This document shows, one piece after another, positions 36,383-46,190 of a DNA stretch of 64,000 nt (its first letter is position 1; every line of letters begins with the position of its first letter). The notes below the pieces were generated by a model, which saw only the letters and a list, made by a program, of their open reading frames with translations, had not been told where the DNA came from and searched no databases. A program made the position numbers and the translations under genes. Source of the DNA: Acanthopleura granulata (Eukaryota; Mollusca; Polyplacophora; Chitonida; Chitonidae); the NCBI GenBank assembly GCA_016165875.1, contig JABBOT010000080.1, positions 3,131,205 to 3,195,204 on the forward strand. The letters are read 5' to 3'.

Positions 36383-36790
36383 CTTGGAACCAGGAAACAA
36401 GTTTTACCCCTGAAAAGACTTGAAACTGCTAGTTTTTCATTATACACGCCGAGTGAGGATGCGAGACAGTTGTACGCGGACGTAGCCAAGTGGTGTTCCC
36501 TGCGTGAAGCAATCAGTATACCTGGGCAAGTTATGCTGCATGACGATCTGGACAAACCGCTCTCTGAGGGACGCAATCGGATTGCACTAGGTACCGCATA
36601 TAGTAAATTGAGTCAAACAGTAGTAGTGTGTCTCTCTTATGAGTATCCTCAGGAGGGTTTCCCTTCACGCTTACAGCAAACTGACCAGAACAGTCCTGCT
36701 GCCCACAGACGTGACACCAAGAGGAGGTCCCTGGCTCACTGTCCCACACCATCCCACAGTGGTGTTCATGCGGAGGGTGCGCTACAGTGA
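36383..36790 (+). CDS. Unidentified open frame, possibly TIR/SEFIR-like, unit 1
   Basis: A 135-codon frame with protein-like composition: SFSLYTPSEDARQLYADVAK, then a HDDLDKPLSEGRN segment and QTVVVCLSYEY. The pattern of hydrophobic strand, acidic loop, helix, and a VVVCLS strand recalls the opening of the TIR/SEFIR (STIR) fold, but conserved boxes are not clear. This is a weak suggestion. No start codon or splice partners are assigned. It lies about 0.6 kb downstream of the CIDE-N/RHIM gene, on the opposite strand. The equivalent is deleted in unit 2 and broken in unit 3, so it is either a relic or functional only here. Confidence 0.3.
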   Translation, partial: LGTRKQVLPLKRLETASFSLYTPSEDARQLYADVAKWCSLREAISIPGQVMLHDDLDKPLSEGRNRIALGTAYSKLSQTVVVCLSYEYPQEGFPSRLQQTDQNSPAAHRRDTKRRSLAHCPTPSHSGVHAEGALQ

Positions 36791-37399
36791 TCGGGCCAAA
36801 CTGTGGGAATCAGGTCTAGAAACCCAGCGGTGGTGCAAGTGGCGCCTCAGAGCTGAGAGTCCTCGTCCTCTGTAGCTCCTGTCGGAACTCCGGAAATCCT
36901 GCCAACAGAAATGTCAAGTCGAAGGCAATAACTCAGTCTTGGAAAGTGAGCCAAGATCTAGTCGTTACGGAAGTTCTACTATTTGTATTTTCTACTATAT
37001 GTTCTTTGTACAAATACTGAGAACGCAAATGCAAAATAACAAGACATAACCTAAGACACATCGAGAAAGACGGAAAATAAGGGGTTTTATCAGCATTAAA
37101 TAAAGTGAAAAAAGCCGGCTCATAAGATATTTTCCAGCAGAGCATGTTGAAATAAACGTAAACTTTCTGGCGTAGATAAACAATAATAAGCCTGGAATGA
37201 TTGCATATAGCCCAGTCTATTGTACAATAAAATGCATGGTAGACAAGGCTAGTTAAATTGAAAACCATGATCTGTGCATCAATTTCAATGGCATTATATC
37301 TCATTTCACTTCCCAGCTGTATACTGTAAGGATTTGGGCTTGATACCATTTTTAAGGTATTCATCAGAACTCGTGAACTTTTATATCAAAATATGCTGT

Positions 37400-37558
37400 T
37401 TACCCTCTGAAATTTATACGGTTTATTGGAATTCGGTAAAATTGTAGAAGTGTTACGTACACAGTCTGATGTCGGTCGCCCACTTGTACCTGCCGGGCTC
37501 GGATGTTGTACACAATGTTGGAGCGTGTGTACAGCTCGCTTGCATCACGACCAGCCAC
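37400..37558 (-). CDS. Copy 1 RHIM-like exon
   Basis: After acceptor CCTGTAG, 52 residues: VAGRDASELYTRS, NIVYNIRARQVQVGDRHQ, TVYVTLLQF and a basic end before TAA. The stretch VYN...VQVGD fits the RHIM rule of a [VI]Q[VIL]G core (37478-37489), with an I/V-Y-N strand before and a polar turn after. The closest pattern I recall is human RIPK3 (VYN/IYN..VQVGDNNY). Copies 2 and 3 keep the VQVG core. Copy 0, which is dead, has lost it. Confidence 0.7.
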   Translation of the reverse strand: MAGRDASELYTRSNIVYNIRARQVQVGDRHQTVYVTLLQFYRIPINRINFRG

Positions 37559-39206
37559 CTACAGGAGGACGCACGTGAACACTTATGTACACAGTTAAAC
37601 ACATTAAAGCGTAAAAAAGAAACTACAGTATTCTTTCAATATTTTTTATGAACCACCTCAAACAGTGGACTGTGCCAGCGTGTGCGCATGATATTTCATA
37701 CTTGTGTTTGTTACAATACGATACAGTGCATTTGCTTACGTAGTTGTGCAGTTACTGTTGTATCGTCGATCTCAATGTGATATGGCTTTTCACTGCTATT
37801 GACTTTCTGGACGAACCCGTCCTCTAACACATGACTACACATGGACGGCGTCATTTATATATGTGTTTATAGGGACAAGAAGCTGGCCCCCTATGGTAAA
37901 TTAAACTCCCTGGCACCATTCAGCAAAATCAATGATCCTTCGTGTAACATTCCACTGTCCTATGGCAATCTACAGCAGGCAATGTCATTCTCACAAAAGT
38001 GTTGTGTGAAATTTAATTTGTCACTTTAGGTGAAAGTGTGTTGAATGCAACCAAATGCTGTTATTAATGAATTTCAGCCTTTCTCTCACCTATGAGCGCC
38101 GAACCAACATTACTCAAACAAATATGTCCTAATCATGACACTTTAACGTGGAATTTCATTAATTTTAATTTTCTTTAAAACATTTTTTCAAGTTTTCAAC
38201 AAAGCATATCTCCGAACATTTCACGCAAAACACTAGGTGAAAATTAATTTGCCACTTTATGTCAAAGAATATCAAGTGATAAAACTAAATGTTATTTTTA
38301 TGAGTAGCTTCATGAAATATGCCATACAATGTGACTGAGTTTCCTTGAGCTTTCAGTGAATTTGTCATACAAGTCATCCTGTAGATAACTGAGACAAAAC
38401 TATTTGTCTCCAAAAATTTCATACTGCATGTATAATTACCTGACCAGAACAACTAATTTAGGGCTTATATAGCTTTTGGGATAGAGCAAGTCCTCGAGAC
38501 CGTATTACTGCCCATGCAGTTTGGAAAGGACTTTTCTTATTCATGTACTGGTCTATACGTAGAATAAATACATTTATTATTTATTATCACTGACCTGATG
38601 GTGTTGTGGCTGGATGCTCAGCGGATGAGATTGACTTAGATGGCTCAAAAGCCACAGTAACCAGAGCAAATCTGAAAAAATAAACTTGTGTGAATAAGCA
38701 ATTGTTAATTGGGAGTAGAAATGTGGATATCGTAAAGGCAACAAACAGTTTTCACTAAAGAACAAAACATTTACTTTACCATAGTTTGTTTTCTAGTAAT
38801 TTGGTCGCTACCTTATCAACGTGACTTTACCTCTGCGACCGTATTAGTTATTCGTGAATACACACTATCGAATTCTGATACGAGGAAACGATGGCACAAT
38901 GGCGGCCCTAACCCTGGATGCCAGCGTCTTACCAAGGGGACGGGTCCACGCTTGGCCCTGGGTCATCACTGTCAGTGGTATGTCTGGGTCCAGGTGAAAG
39001 AAAACATCGTCATCTTCGAGCTCAAACCCAGTGGGTGCCTCGAAAACTCTGACGACGTCCGACGGCCCAAAACCCAGTTTCTCTCTGGCAATGGCGCGAA
39101 ACTCGTTTAGTCCAGCGGCCATTGCCGTCCTTTTTTGGCTTCCGCTCCAGTTTTGAAACCGCACGAGCCTCTTCCTTCGAGACTCCGTCCCCAAAATATT
39201 GCCCAT
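37400..39206 (-). CDS. CIDE-N/RHIM-like protein, copy 1 (intact)
   Basis: Coding exons in order: 39206-38933 (CIDE-N), then either 38671-38595 (77 nt) or 37823-37756 (68 nt), then 37558-37400 (RHIM-like, TAA stop). The CIDE-N donor is phase 1 and the RHIM acceptor phase 0. Each middle exon alone joins them in frame, while both together do not. The products would be 169 or 166 aa. An untranslated first exon lies near 40113-40148 behind a TATA box. CIDE-N domains form head-to-tail polymers in DFF40/DFF45, and RHIMs form amyloid cross-beta fibrils in RIPK1, RIPK3, TRIF and ZBP1, so the predicted role is a cytosolic assembly adaptor in cell death or innate signalling. There is no nuclease, kinase or membrane segment. 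Domain calls are firm for CIDE-N and good for RHIM; the exon joining is inferred. Confidence 0.75.
37756..37823 (-). CDS. Copy 1 alternative middle exon (68 nt)
   Basis: Reads EDGFVQKVNSSEKPYHIEID then DTT between acceptor GTTAG and donor GTAACT. Copy 3 (60174-60241) has EDGFLQKVNNSEKPYHAEID, and dead copy 0 has QDGILQKVNN with mostly synonymous changes, so this frame was under selection. It is deleted in copy 2. Its phases (1 in, 0 out) equal those of the 77-nt exon. A stronger GTAAGC lies a few bases downstream but would put the RHIM exon out of frame. Confidence 0.6.
38595..38671 (-). CDS. Copy 1 alternative middle exon (77 nt)
   Basis: Acceptor TTTTTTCAG and donor GTCAGTG are conserved at the same places in all four copies (24186, 49101 and 60929 in the others). 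Following the CIDE-N phase it reads DLLWLLWLLSHLSQS..., a Leu/Trp-rich stretch. In another frame it reads FALVTVAFEPSKS. Joined directly to the RHIM exon, the first reading stays open. In copy 2 the same reading hits TAA. Confidence 0.5.
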
Positions 39207-39232
39207 GGTACAGTATCAATTCTCAACCAAAT
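38933..39232 (-). CDS. Copy 1 CIDE-N exon
   Basis: The acceptor ATTTTCAG precedes a 26-base leader, then ATG at 39206 (an in-frame TGA upstream excludes an earlier start). The 91 residues run MGNILGTESRRKRLVRFQNW, then REKLGFG, TGFELEDDDVFFHLD and LTVMTQGQAWTRP. These match the CIDE-N pattern of a basic strand, a helix ending in a REKL-type segment, an acidic TxVDxxxxFxxL segment, and the closing LMVLxxGQxW strand. Both the basic and acidic faces used for polymerisation are present. Donor GGTAAGA, phase 1. Confidence 0.85.
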
Positions 39233-39489
39233 CTGAAAATCACAAGATATCCCAATTACATCAGGAGAAAATATTTACATCTGTTGGCATGGTTATGGTG
39301 GATGTGGTTCAGTGAGCAATGGGTGACGCGTAATAACATCTCATGACCTGCAGATCCGTTTTCAAGGTTATGACAAGTATGATTTAGGCCTTAACATCGT
39401 CGTGATATTAAAGGGTGATTTAAACATGTTGACACATAAGACCATGCGATGCATGGTTCAGGATTGTAGGTAAAGGAAAACATCATATA

Positions 39490-39620
39490 TATGTTCAAAG
39501 GATCATGTGTTGATATTGGAATCGGAACAATGATTCAGATGTGTTAGCAAGATCATGTATTGTCACTGGAATTGGAACAATGATTCAGATGTGTTAGCAA
39601 GATCATGATCAAACGTGTTG
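39490..39620. repeat. 50-bp minisatellite, copy 1 intron 1
   Basis: About 2.5 units of the AATGATTCAGATGTGTTAGC repeat also seen at 25379, 50030 and 61845. Confidence 0.8.
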
Positions 39621-40112
39621 GCAGGGGGATACAAGACATGATTTATATCAGATGGTATTGCTATACAAAATGCTATTCAGATGTGTTGGCATGGCCATGG
39701 GAGATAGAATGTGGACATTTGTGGACATTTCGTAGGAAATCTGGTGCAGATCAAGAAAAAGGACAGACATACGTAGGAAAGCTCAAGAGATCTAATCATC
39801 ACCTCATCTTGATCTAATCACAAATTTGTAGGAAATACAGGAAAAGCTATTTGGTAAAATTACATGAAGAATTTAGACAGGAGTGGTAGAAAGGCGCGCA
39901 GCCCTGAGTACTCTCTGCAAACGACTGAGTATCACAACTACACACAACTGTAACAAAACTGAACATCAACACATTGTGTACTAGAGGTGCACCAAAATGT
40001 GTACAAAAAAATGAATTAAAAATCCTATTGATACAATAATGATAATATAAAAGAGTATAAATGCTCGTTAAAATCTGACGCTTTATAAAAAGGCATATAT
40101 AAACCAGCTTAC

Positions 40113-40357
40113 CGCGATGTGCAAGGTGCCTTGTGTTCCAGCCCAGCCTCGCCGGCCCCGGCGTCCGCACAGGCTTATATACCCCCCATGACTGAGGACC
40201 CTGGATGGACAGGGGAATACCCACGGGATTCTCATGACGTGATCCATCCCTCTGCATAGCCAGGCGCCGCTGATACACATAGTTCTCACACTGGCTATAA
40301 ATATGCACACTAATTAGACACGGATAATCAGTAAATGGTGTTATTGCAATATTGCAA
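40113..40357 (-). promoter_or_regulatory. Promoter and untranslated exon 1 of copy 1
   Basis: On the - strand: palindrome TTGCAATATTGCAA (40344-40357, C/EBP-type half sites), GGGTATTCCC (40213-40222, fits the Dorsal/kappaB rule GGGWWWWCCM), and TATATAAG (40174-40181) 31 bp further on. A G+C-rich leader follows, with expected start near 40148 and donor GTAAGC after 40113. Intron 1 then runs ~0.9 kb to the CIDE-N exon. Confidence 0.7.
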
Positions 40358-41585
40358 CAAGTGAAAGGAATTCCCGATTATGCAAAATATTGCCCTTAGA
40401 TGGGTGCAGTCTTACTTTCAATATCGATATATGTACTGAATAAGGTGTCCTAACCAACCAATGGCGTGTTGCCACCGCACCACGTAACAAATGCGCACGA
40501 ACGGAAGGCGTTGATCTACTTACTGTACAGTTAGTTTATCATTGGAAATCGGGAACGAAAATGTCAAAGGGAAATGGAAAACAAACAGTAAAAGGTGCCT
40601 GGTATAGAGCTGCTAGAGCATTGTATAGATCTCATCGGTGTGCTTTAAGGTGTTTATAAAGGTTTTTTTTTAAAGAATTTCGGTTCTGATAAAACCTTAT
40701 GTTAACGGCAACAAATGAAAGTGAAATGTTATGTCTCATTTCCCACGAGTCATTTTTTCTCATTACGTCTACATTGCTTCTTACCAGACAAGTACAAATT
40801 GTACAATATGGACAATATCATGCATTAAAGGTTGAAATAAAATTTTTCTGTTTGAAATCAAAATATCGGTTAGCACACAATATATATCGCCCATATCGGT
40901 AATAGTGGAAATGATTTTAATCAATGAGGTCATACGTGTACTTTTATTGGTCGCCTCGTTGCTTTATTTTTTTTTCAGTTAAAGCTAATGACTGATGCTG
41001 AAGGCTAAACCATGCAGCGTTTTCCCCAGGAACCTGGTAAACCTCCTATCTTAAAGGCGCAGTCAAGTCATGTTTGACAAGAAATGGTCGTCTGCAGTGA
41101 ATGTGTGAGGTCAATTAGTTGTTGTTGTTGTTGTCAGTATAAAGGATTGAGATAACTTCAAGCGAGTTTTGCGTGTTGTGTTTTATGCTTAAGGGTGAAC
41201 ATTAAGTCATTTTATCATGTTGAGTGACTCTGGCCAAAGACTGCGGCTTTAAGTCATGAGATTTTGGTTACTTTAGTAGCCGTTGATGAACCCTTTGTTG
41301 CTCTTACTGATTTCCTAGGTACATAAATTTAACCGTCGAGCTGCCGCGAAACTGACATATCCTACCTGAATACCGAGGTAAGGAAAAAATAGTGAATTGG
41401 TAGCCAAACAATATTCAGACAAGAATAGCAAAGAGGCTATAATTAACAGAATGGTAATAAAATATGTCATCTCGGAACGATTCCAGAAGACATATTTGAC
41501 GAAAATCAAAACGTATTAATATGAGATTTTATGGTTTACATTCGTGCCCTACACAGGAATTAAGATTTTGACCATCTTATAAATG

Positions 41586-41948
41586 TTATCGTAAGACAAA
41601 TGTGTCCAAATACCGACTTTCAGTACTCCAAATAAAGACAGAGCATTGTGACTCGGGTTTTAAATGTTGAGTTATTTCAGAAATGGCTCTGCGGTCTGGG
41701 CACCTGAAGCCTAATGTTACAAATATACAACTCTCGATCGATTTGCAGCCCAGATGCACAAAGAAATGAAAGAAATGATTATTCACGACAGAGGTCTTTA
41801 CAGTCTCGTTACTGGTGTTTAGTATTGCTGTGGTTTGCAGATAGGTTACACATGATTTACTGATTCTAAACACAGTCGTGTATTCAAATGATTGAGCATG
41901 TATACCGCTGACTGTATGGGAGACAATCATAGTGTCACGGTAACCCAA
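41586..41948 (-). other. Open frame in the inter-gene spacer, units 1 and 2
   Basis: A 120-codon frame here has a 136-codon counterpart at 52591-53001. About a dozen differences change amino acids and few are silent, so it is probably non-coding DNA that stayed open by chance. I do not recognise the sequence. Confidence 0.15.
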
Positions 41949-42164
41949 CGTGTCATGTGCTGTTTTCCCCCACTGTCATTGTCATGTGTGCTTGTATCGA
42001 TATTTATCTCCGGTGTGCAAAAGAAATGCGAACAAAGTCCACAAGACTTAACCCTCTGTGACATATACACCTTAAATAGTCTAAATGTCTGCCCACGACA
42101 AAGTTGCTCATTTTGTCTGGTTTTCTGGTAGTTCTGTTAATCTCAGACAGAGGTTAGTATACTG

Positions 42165-42260
42165 GAAGTTTGTTTGGAAGGCAGGAGGATATCCCAGTAG
42201 AAAAGTGGAAATTTCATGATATTTATTTGCCTGTAAAATTGCACTTTGGGGGAGGGGGTA
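42165..42260. repeat. Dispersed repeat (see 7095-7200)
   Basis: GTTTGTTTGGAAGGCAGGAGGAT...ATTTATTTGCCTGTAAAATTGCAC, the same order as at 7095 and 53185. Confidence 0.5.
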
Positions 42261-42839
42261 GGGAGAAATGTTATTTCATTTACTTTAAACCCACAAAAAA
42301 ATTCATGTTAAATAAGAATATATACCTTCATATGCAGATAAAAATCTCTGTTACATAACGTCTTCCATTCCTGACAGATTACATTTACACTAATTTAATA
42401 CAGCTTGTCAAATAAATACATCCAAAAAGTATAAGACTTTAATAAGGTTTAATTAAATGTCACATAAATACTTTCAGCAGAGGGTTAGTTTTTTCGCCTG
42501 TCCATGATGTATGTAGCCCTGTTTTCAACACAAACTACAAATCTTAGTAAATTTCAAATTTAGTAGCTGCGATTTACAATTACTTCGGGATTACCTGCCA
42601 GAAAGTTTTAGGTGGAAGGACCTAAATGTGTCTAGATCTCATTTTATGCTAATTTACTACTGGCGATAATACAGAGCACACTGGACATGTGTTCAGACTG
42701 AGCGAGCCATCTATTGACGACTGCCTTCAATTGACGTATTTGTGTACTTATTTGCTAGCTTCACTGATCACGAATCCGCCTTATACTTAAATCAGGCTTA
42801 GTCTTCAATCGTGGTAATATTCCTGAACTTAGATTTGAT

Positions 42840-42905
42840 TGATTGATTCATTTATTTGTTGGTTTGGCGTTTTACGCCGTAGTTAAGAATATTTCACTTA
42901 TACGA
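42840..42905 (-). mobile_element. SINE 3' tail, reverse
   Basis: ATTTATTTGTTGGTTTGGCGTTTTACGCCGTAGTTAAGAATATTTCACTTATACGAC is the SINE 3' domain in reverse. A partner lies at 53850-53920. Confidence 0.6.
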
Positions 42906-43334
42906 CTTATACTTATTGTAGCTTGAATTTTAACTTAAAAGCTAATTTTCATTTTTTAAAGAAGATCTACAAAAGCTAATGGTAGCAAAGTAAAACTTCT
43001 TCAGGTGTCTACCAATTTAAACGTGGTGAATTGTTTTGAAGATAAGAGTATACAGGCCATCACTCTTCCATGTGGGTACATGCACCTGATAAGGCTCCAG
43101 ACTTACTTACGAACTTAGAAAAATCGGCGATAGCTAGGTTTGATCTTCTGATCTCACAGGCAGACAGGATGAAGAGTGAACAATAGTTCGACTGCCTCAC
43201 CATACAATTTTTACAATGCAGGTTATTCTGTTCCCGTGTCCAATATATCATGACCTCTTCAAAACACGTTATCGTAAATTACCAAGTCTCTCCACGACCT
43301 AAATCAAATACGCTGTAAGCCTAAACCCTACTGT

Positions 43335-43605
43335 GTTTACAACACAGCATTTTGAGTAATTCTAGACCAGTGACGTTTAATAAATAGCATCTAACATCAC
43401 CGTAGTTATTTTTTGCCTAATTCTGCTTAAGGCATGGTGCTTGGCTGCGTGTAAGTTGTTACTTCTTAAATACTTTCATGAACATTTAGAATCATACACT
43501 GACTTGACAAGTGGAGGGATTTCACCGGCAAAGAGTAACCATGTGCCAACTATCACACTGTCGTCTGTGCTCTGGTTTTACTCTCGGTGTTGTAGTCTTT
43601 TATAT
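43335..43605 (-). repeat. Interspersed repeat family A at unit 2 boundary
   Basis: Near-complete copy: GAGTAATTCTAGACCAGTGACG through CTAATTCTGCTTAAG, TTCATGAACATTTAGAAT, CCATGTGCCAACTATCACACTGTCGTC and CTGGTTTTACTCTC. Confidence 0.75.
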
Positions 43606-43674
43606 TGTGTTCCTGCATGAGCCGGGATTCTATTGGTGAACTAAACATTCCCGTGGCGAAATGTGTCAAATGTG

Positions 43675-43930
43675 ATGACGACACAGCACTTTGAGTAATT
43701 CTAGACCAGTGACTTTCAATAAATTGCATTTATCATTACGGTGTTAGGGGTGTTTCAGTTGTTATTTTTTAAACACTTACATGAACAGTTAGAAGGAAAC
43801 CCAAACTGATGTAAACTGACAAAGGCCGGATTTCACAGGTAACTTGTAATCATTGGCCAACTACCACACTGTCGTTGCTGCTCTGGTTTTATTTGTGCTG
43901 TAGTCTTTAATATTAGATACTGTCTAGTGT
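43675..43930 (-). repeat. Interspersed repeat family A, second copy in unit 2
   Basis: Same block order, lacking the ACCTAATTCTGCTTAAGCC block (internal deletion). The same deletion is in the unit 3 copy at 54815. Confidence 0.7.
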
Positions 43931-44164
43931 ACAGCGCATAGGCTTTGTACATGGTCTCTGCAAAGACCACCATCAAATATGCTGAAAACCATCTGGAGTT
44001 GGTGGCCTCTATATCAGGAGGCCATTCAGAATACATGAATAGTGACATAAGGCCAAGGTTTCTATTGATAACCCGAGAGCGGATGTCCTTGGGGATTCTG
44101 GTGGTGGGCAATGCATCCCGAGTTCTAGTCTCTTTGAATTGTTTTCATGTTATTGTTTCTTAAA

Positions 44165-44435
44165 TGTGATGATGACAACACAGCATTTCTTAGTGATTCT
44201 AGACCAATGACGTCTAATAATTGCAATAAACATCATCGCCAGTTGTTTTACCTAATTGTGTTTAAGCCATGGTGCTAGGGGTCTTGTAAGTTGCTAACAT
44301 TTGTGTATTTACATTGACAGTTAGAATAAAACCGAACTGAGGCGAGATGACAAGCAGTCGCGTTTTACCGGTTACGTGTGACCATTTGCCAACTATCTCA
44401 CTTTCGTAGCTGGTTTGGTTTTACTGGCGTGTCTG
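44165..44435 (-). repeat. Interspersed repeat family A, third copy in unit 2
   Basis: TTCTAGACCAATGACGTCTAATAATTGC, then ACCTAATTGTGTTTAAGCCATGGTGCTAGG, CAGTTAGAATAAAACC and GTGACCATTTGCCAACTATCTCAC. Confidence 0.7.
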
Positions 44436-45764
44436 TCTAATTATGGGAGAATTTTTTTTGAGAACGGCATGACTCGCTCAGATAACTCAGGCACGGGAAA
44501 TACCCATACATCAGTTACCATTCCTTTCCCCTAATGCCATCTTGATATGTAGTTCCAGTCAATGTGTCGTTTCGTTTCCACTGCAAGCAAAAAGGTAACC
44601 CCTAAGTGGTCTGTGTTTACAGCGTAAATAGGAACAGGGATACTTTTCAACAAATGTTTATAGATTCATCAAAATTTCCCGAGGGAGGGGACTGAAGAAC
44701 TGGTGTTACATTATGTGTACATTATGAGATTGGGAACCATCTGAAAAGGATACCGTATGTTCCATATTATTTTTCCTTTGAGTTATCTCCCTTGAATCAG
44801 AACTATTCGCGCTGTGCAGAGGTTTCCATTTTTTCAGTTACAGCCAGATCAACCAACCACCCCACACCCTTCAATGAGAAGAAAACATAAAAATGATGCC
44901 AAAAGCAGATGAAAGAGCGTCAAAACTTATTTGCAAATATGGTCTTTAATATTTTCTTGGATTTTTATTTCGGGAGAAAACGGTTTTTGAATATATTTTT
45001 GTATTTTGGGTATCTGGGATCAACTTCTGGCATTTATCGTTGTTGCATATTAACATTTTAAATAAGGATGTGAAGCATGCCTAATAAATTTATTTAAATG
45101 TAAATTTGTTGTTTATGTCCAAACATACACATTTAACCCGAGTTATGATAATATTTGTGAACGTATTAAAATATAAATGTGATCAAACTTTAGGTTGAAT
45201 ACATGTCTTAGCTGAAAAGGACAGATTCTAGTGGTGAAAAGTTTTTTGAACATGTGTTACATCCTCATTTATAACATTATTGCCGGAAGACTACGTATAC
45301 CACAAGGTTGTCCCAAATACCCACCACACAAAAATTACAACTACCTTTTTCTTCTTAAAGAAAAATCGAAAACATATTGAAAAGACCACATTTACATTGA
45401 ACTTATCGCATTTTTTCATTTGAATTTTATGTCATTTTCTTGTTCTCTATAACTTTAATTCCTCCAGATGGCTCCAGTTACATGGCTCCGGCCTTTGTGA
45501 CCGAACTGAGGATTCAGCACACTTTTTTGTGTTCCATTAATTTGTTCAGCTGTGACTGACTCTACCCAGAATGCTGCGTTAAAACTGCTAAGGCCTCGTT
45601 GAAGCTTTAGCCAGTTTCGTCATCAGTTGTAGATTTTAATCTTCATTAATATCACGGTGTTTTGAATTGTATGACCTCTCTATGTTCTTACGTGCGTGAT
45701 ATTTTTCTTGGCGCAAATGACTCCTTAGAATGACGCCGCCATTAAAATACATCATAATAGTCAT

Positions 45765-45797
45765 TATCATCATCATCATCGTCATCATCATCATCAA
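45765..45797. repeat. CAT microsatellite, unit 2
   Basis: (CAT)n with one CGT. The methionine-rich frame on the - strand at 45636-45845 is this tract. Confidence 0.9.
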
Positions 45798-45912
45798 ACA
45801 GTTACAGGCGACAGACACCGGGGAGATCAAGTTTAGCACTGTCATGGCTTGTTTCAGGACTGAACCCTGTTCTCTCGCTTGCGAGGGAAACGTTCTATAT
45901 CCTCCCTCATCT

Positions 45913-46190
45913 TAATGCGGTGGAGGACCTTTGTGTCCGAAGTGTTTAACTTGCTATCGAAGCACAGTTGGCCGGGAACCTCTCACAGATTCTGTGAGTT
46001 CAAGGCCAGCTCATGCTGGCTTCCCGTCATGTCGTACATGGGAAGATCTGTCAGCAACCTGTCGATGGTCATGGGCTTCTCCCTGGTTCTGCCGGTTTTC
46101 TTCATATCATAATGCTGCCCGCCGTCGTATAAGTCAAAATTCTTGAGTACGGCGTGAAATACTTAGTTAAACTAAGAAATAAATAAATAG
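45913..46190 (+). mobile_element. tRNA-derived SINE, unit 2
   Basis: Nearly identical to 34660-34937, with a few substitutions and the same tail and flanks. Confidence 0.8.

Larger units (their letters stand above)
32130..43330. repeat. Tandem segmental duplication, unit 1 (~11.2 kb)
   Basis: Order inside the unit: family A cluster, A/T-rich segment, CAT microsatellite, SINE, + strand open frame (36383), - strand CIDE-N/RHIM gene, its promoter, then a ~2.4-kb spacer. The same order with high base identity is found from 43330 and from 54470. Unit 1 lacks about 370 bp of intron 1 that units 2 and 3 keep. Confidence 0.85.

Noticed and set aside
36933..37364. 143-codon - strand frame downstream of copy 1, with counterparts in copies 2 and 3
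   Set aside because: Differences among the copies are mostly replacements and small indels. It lies in the 3' flank of the RHIM exon and shows no domain.
38595..38671. Reading the 77-nt exon as FALVTVAFEPSKS
   Set aside because: It looks protein-like, but the CIDE-N donor leaves phase 1, which forces the DLLWLLW reading. The FALVT frame would need a donor that I do not find conserved among the copies.
38865..38932. Extension of the CIDE-N frame past the donor (GKTLASRVRAAIVP...)
   Set aside because: It stays open in copies 1-3, but a conserved GTAAGA precedes it. I treat it as intron, though intron retention cannot be excluded.
37400..40310. A nuclease (DFF40) or DFF45-type C-terminal domain, kinase, or death domain attached to CIDE-N
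   Set aside because: I searched all - strand frames between the promoter and the RHIM exon and saw none. The gene appears to end at the RHIM exon.
45636..45845. Methionine-rich - strand frame
   Set aside because: A translation of the CAT microsatellite.
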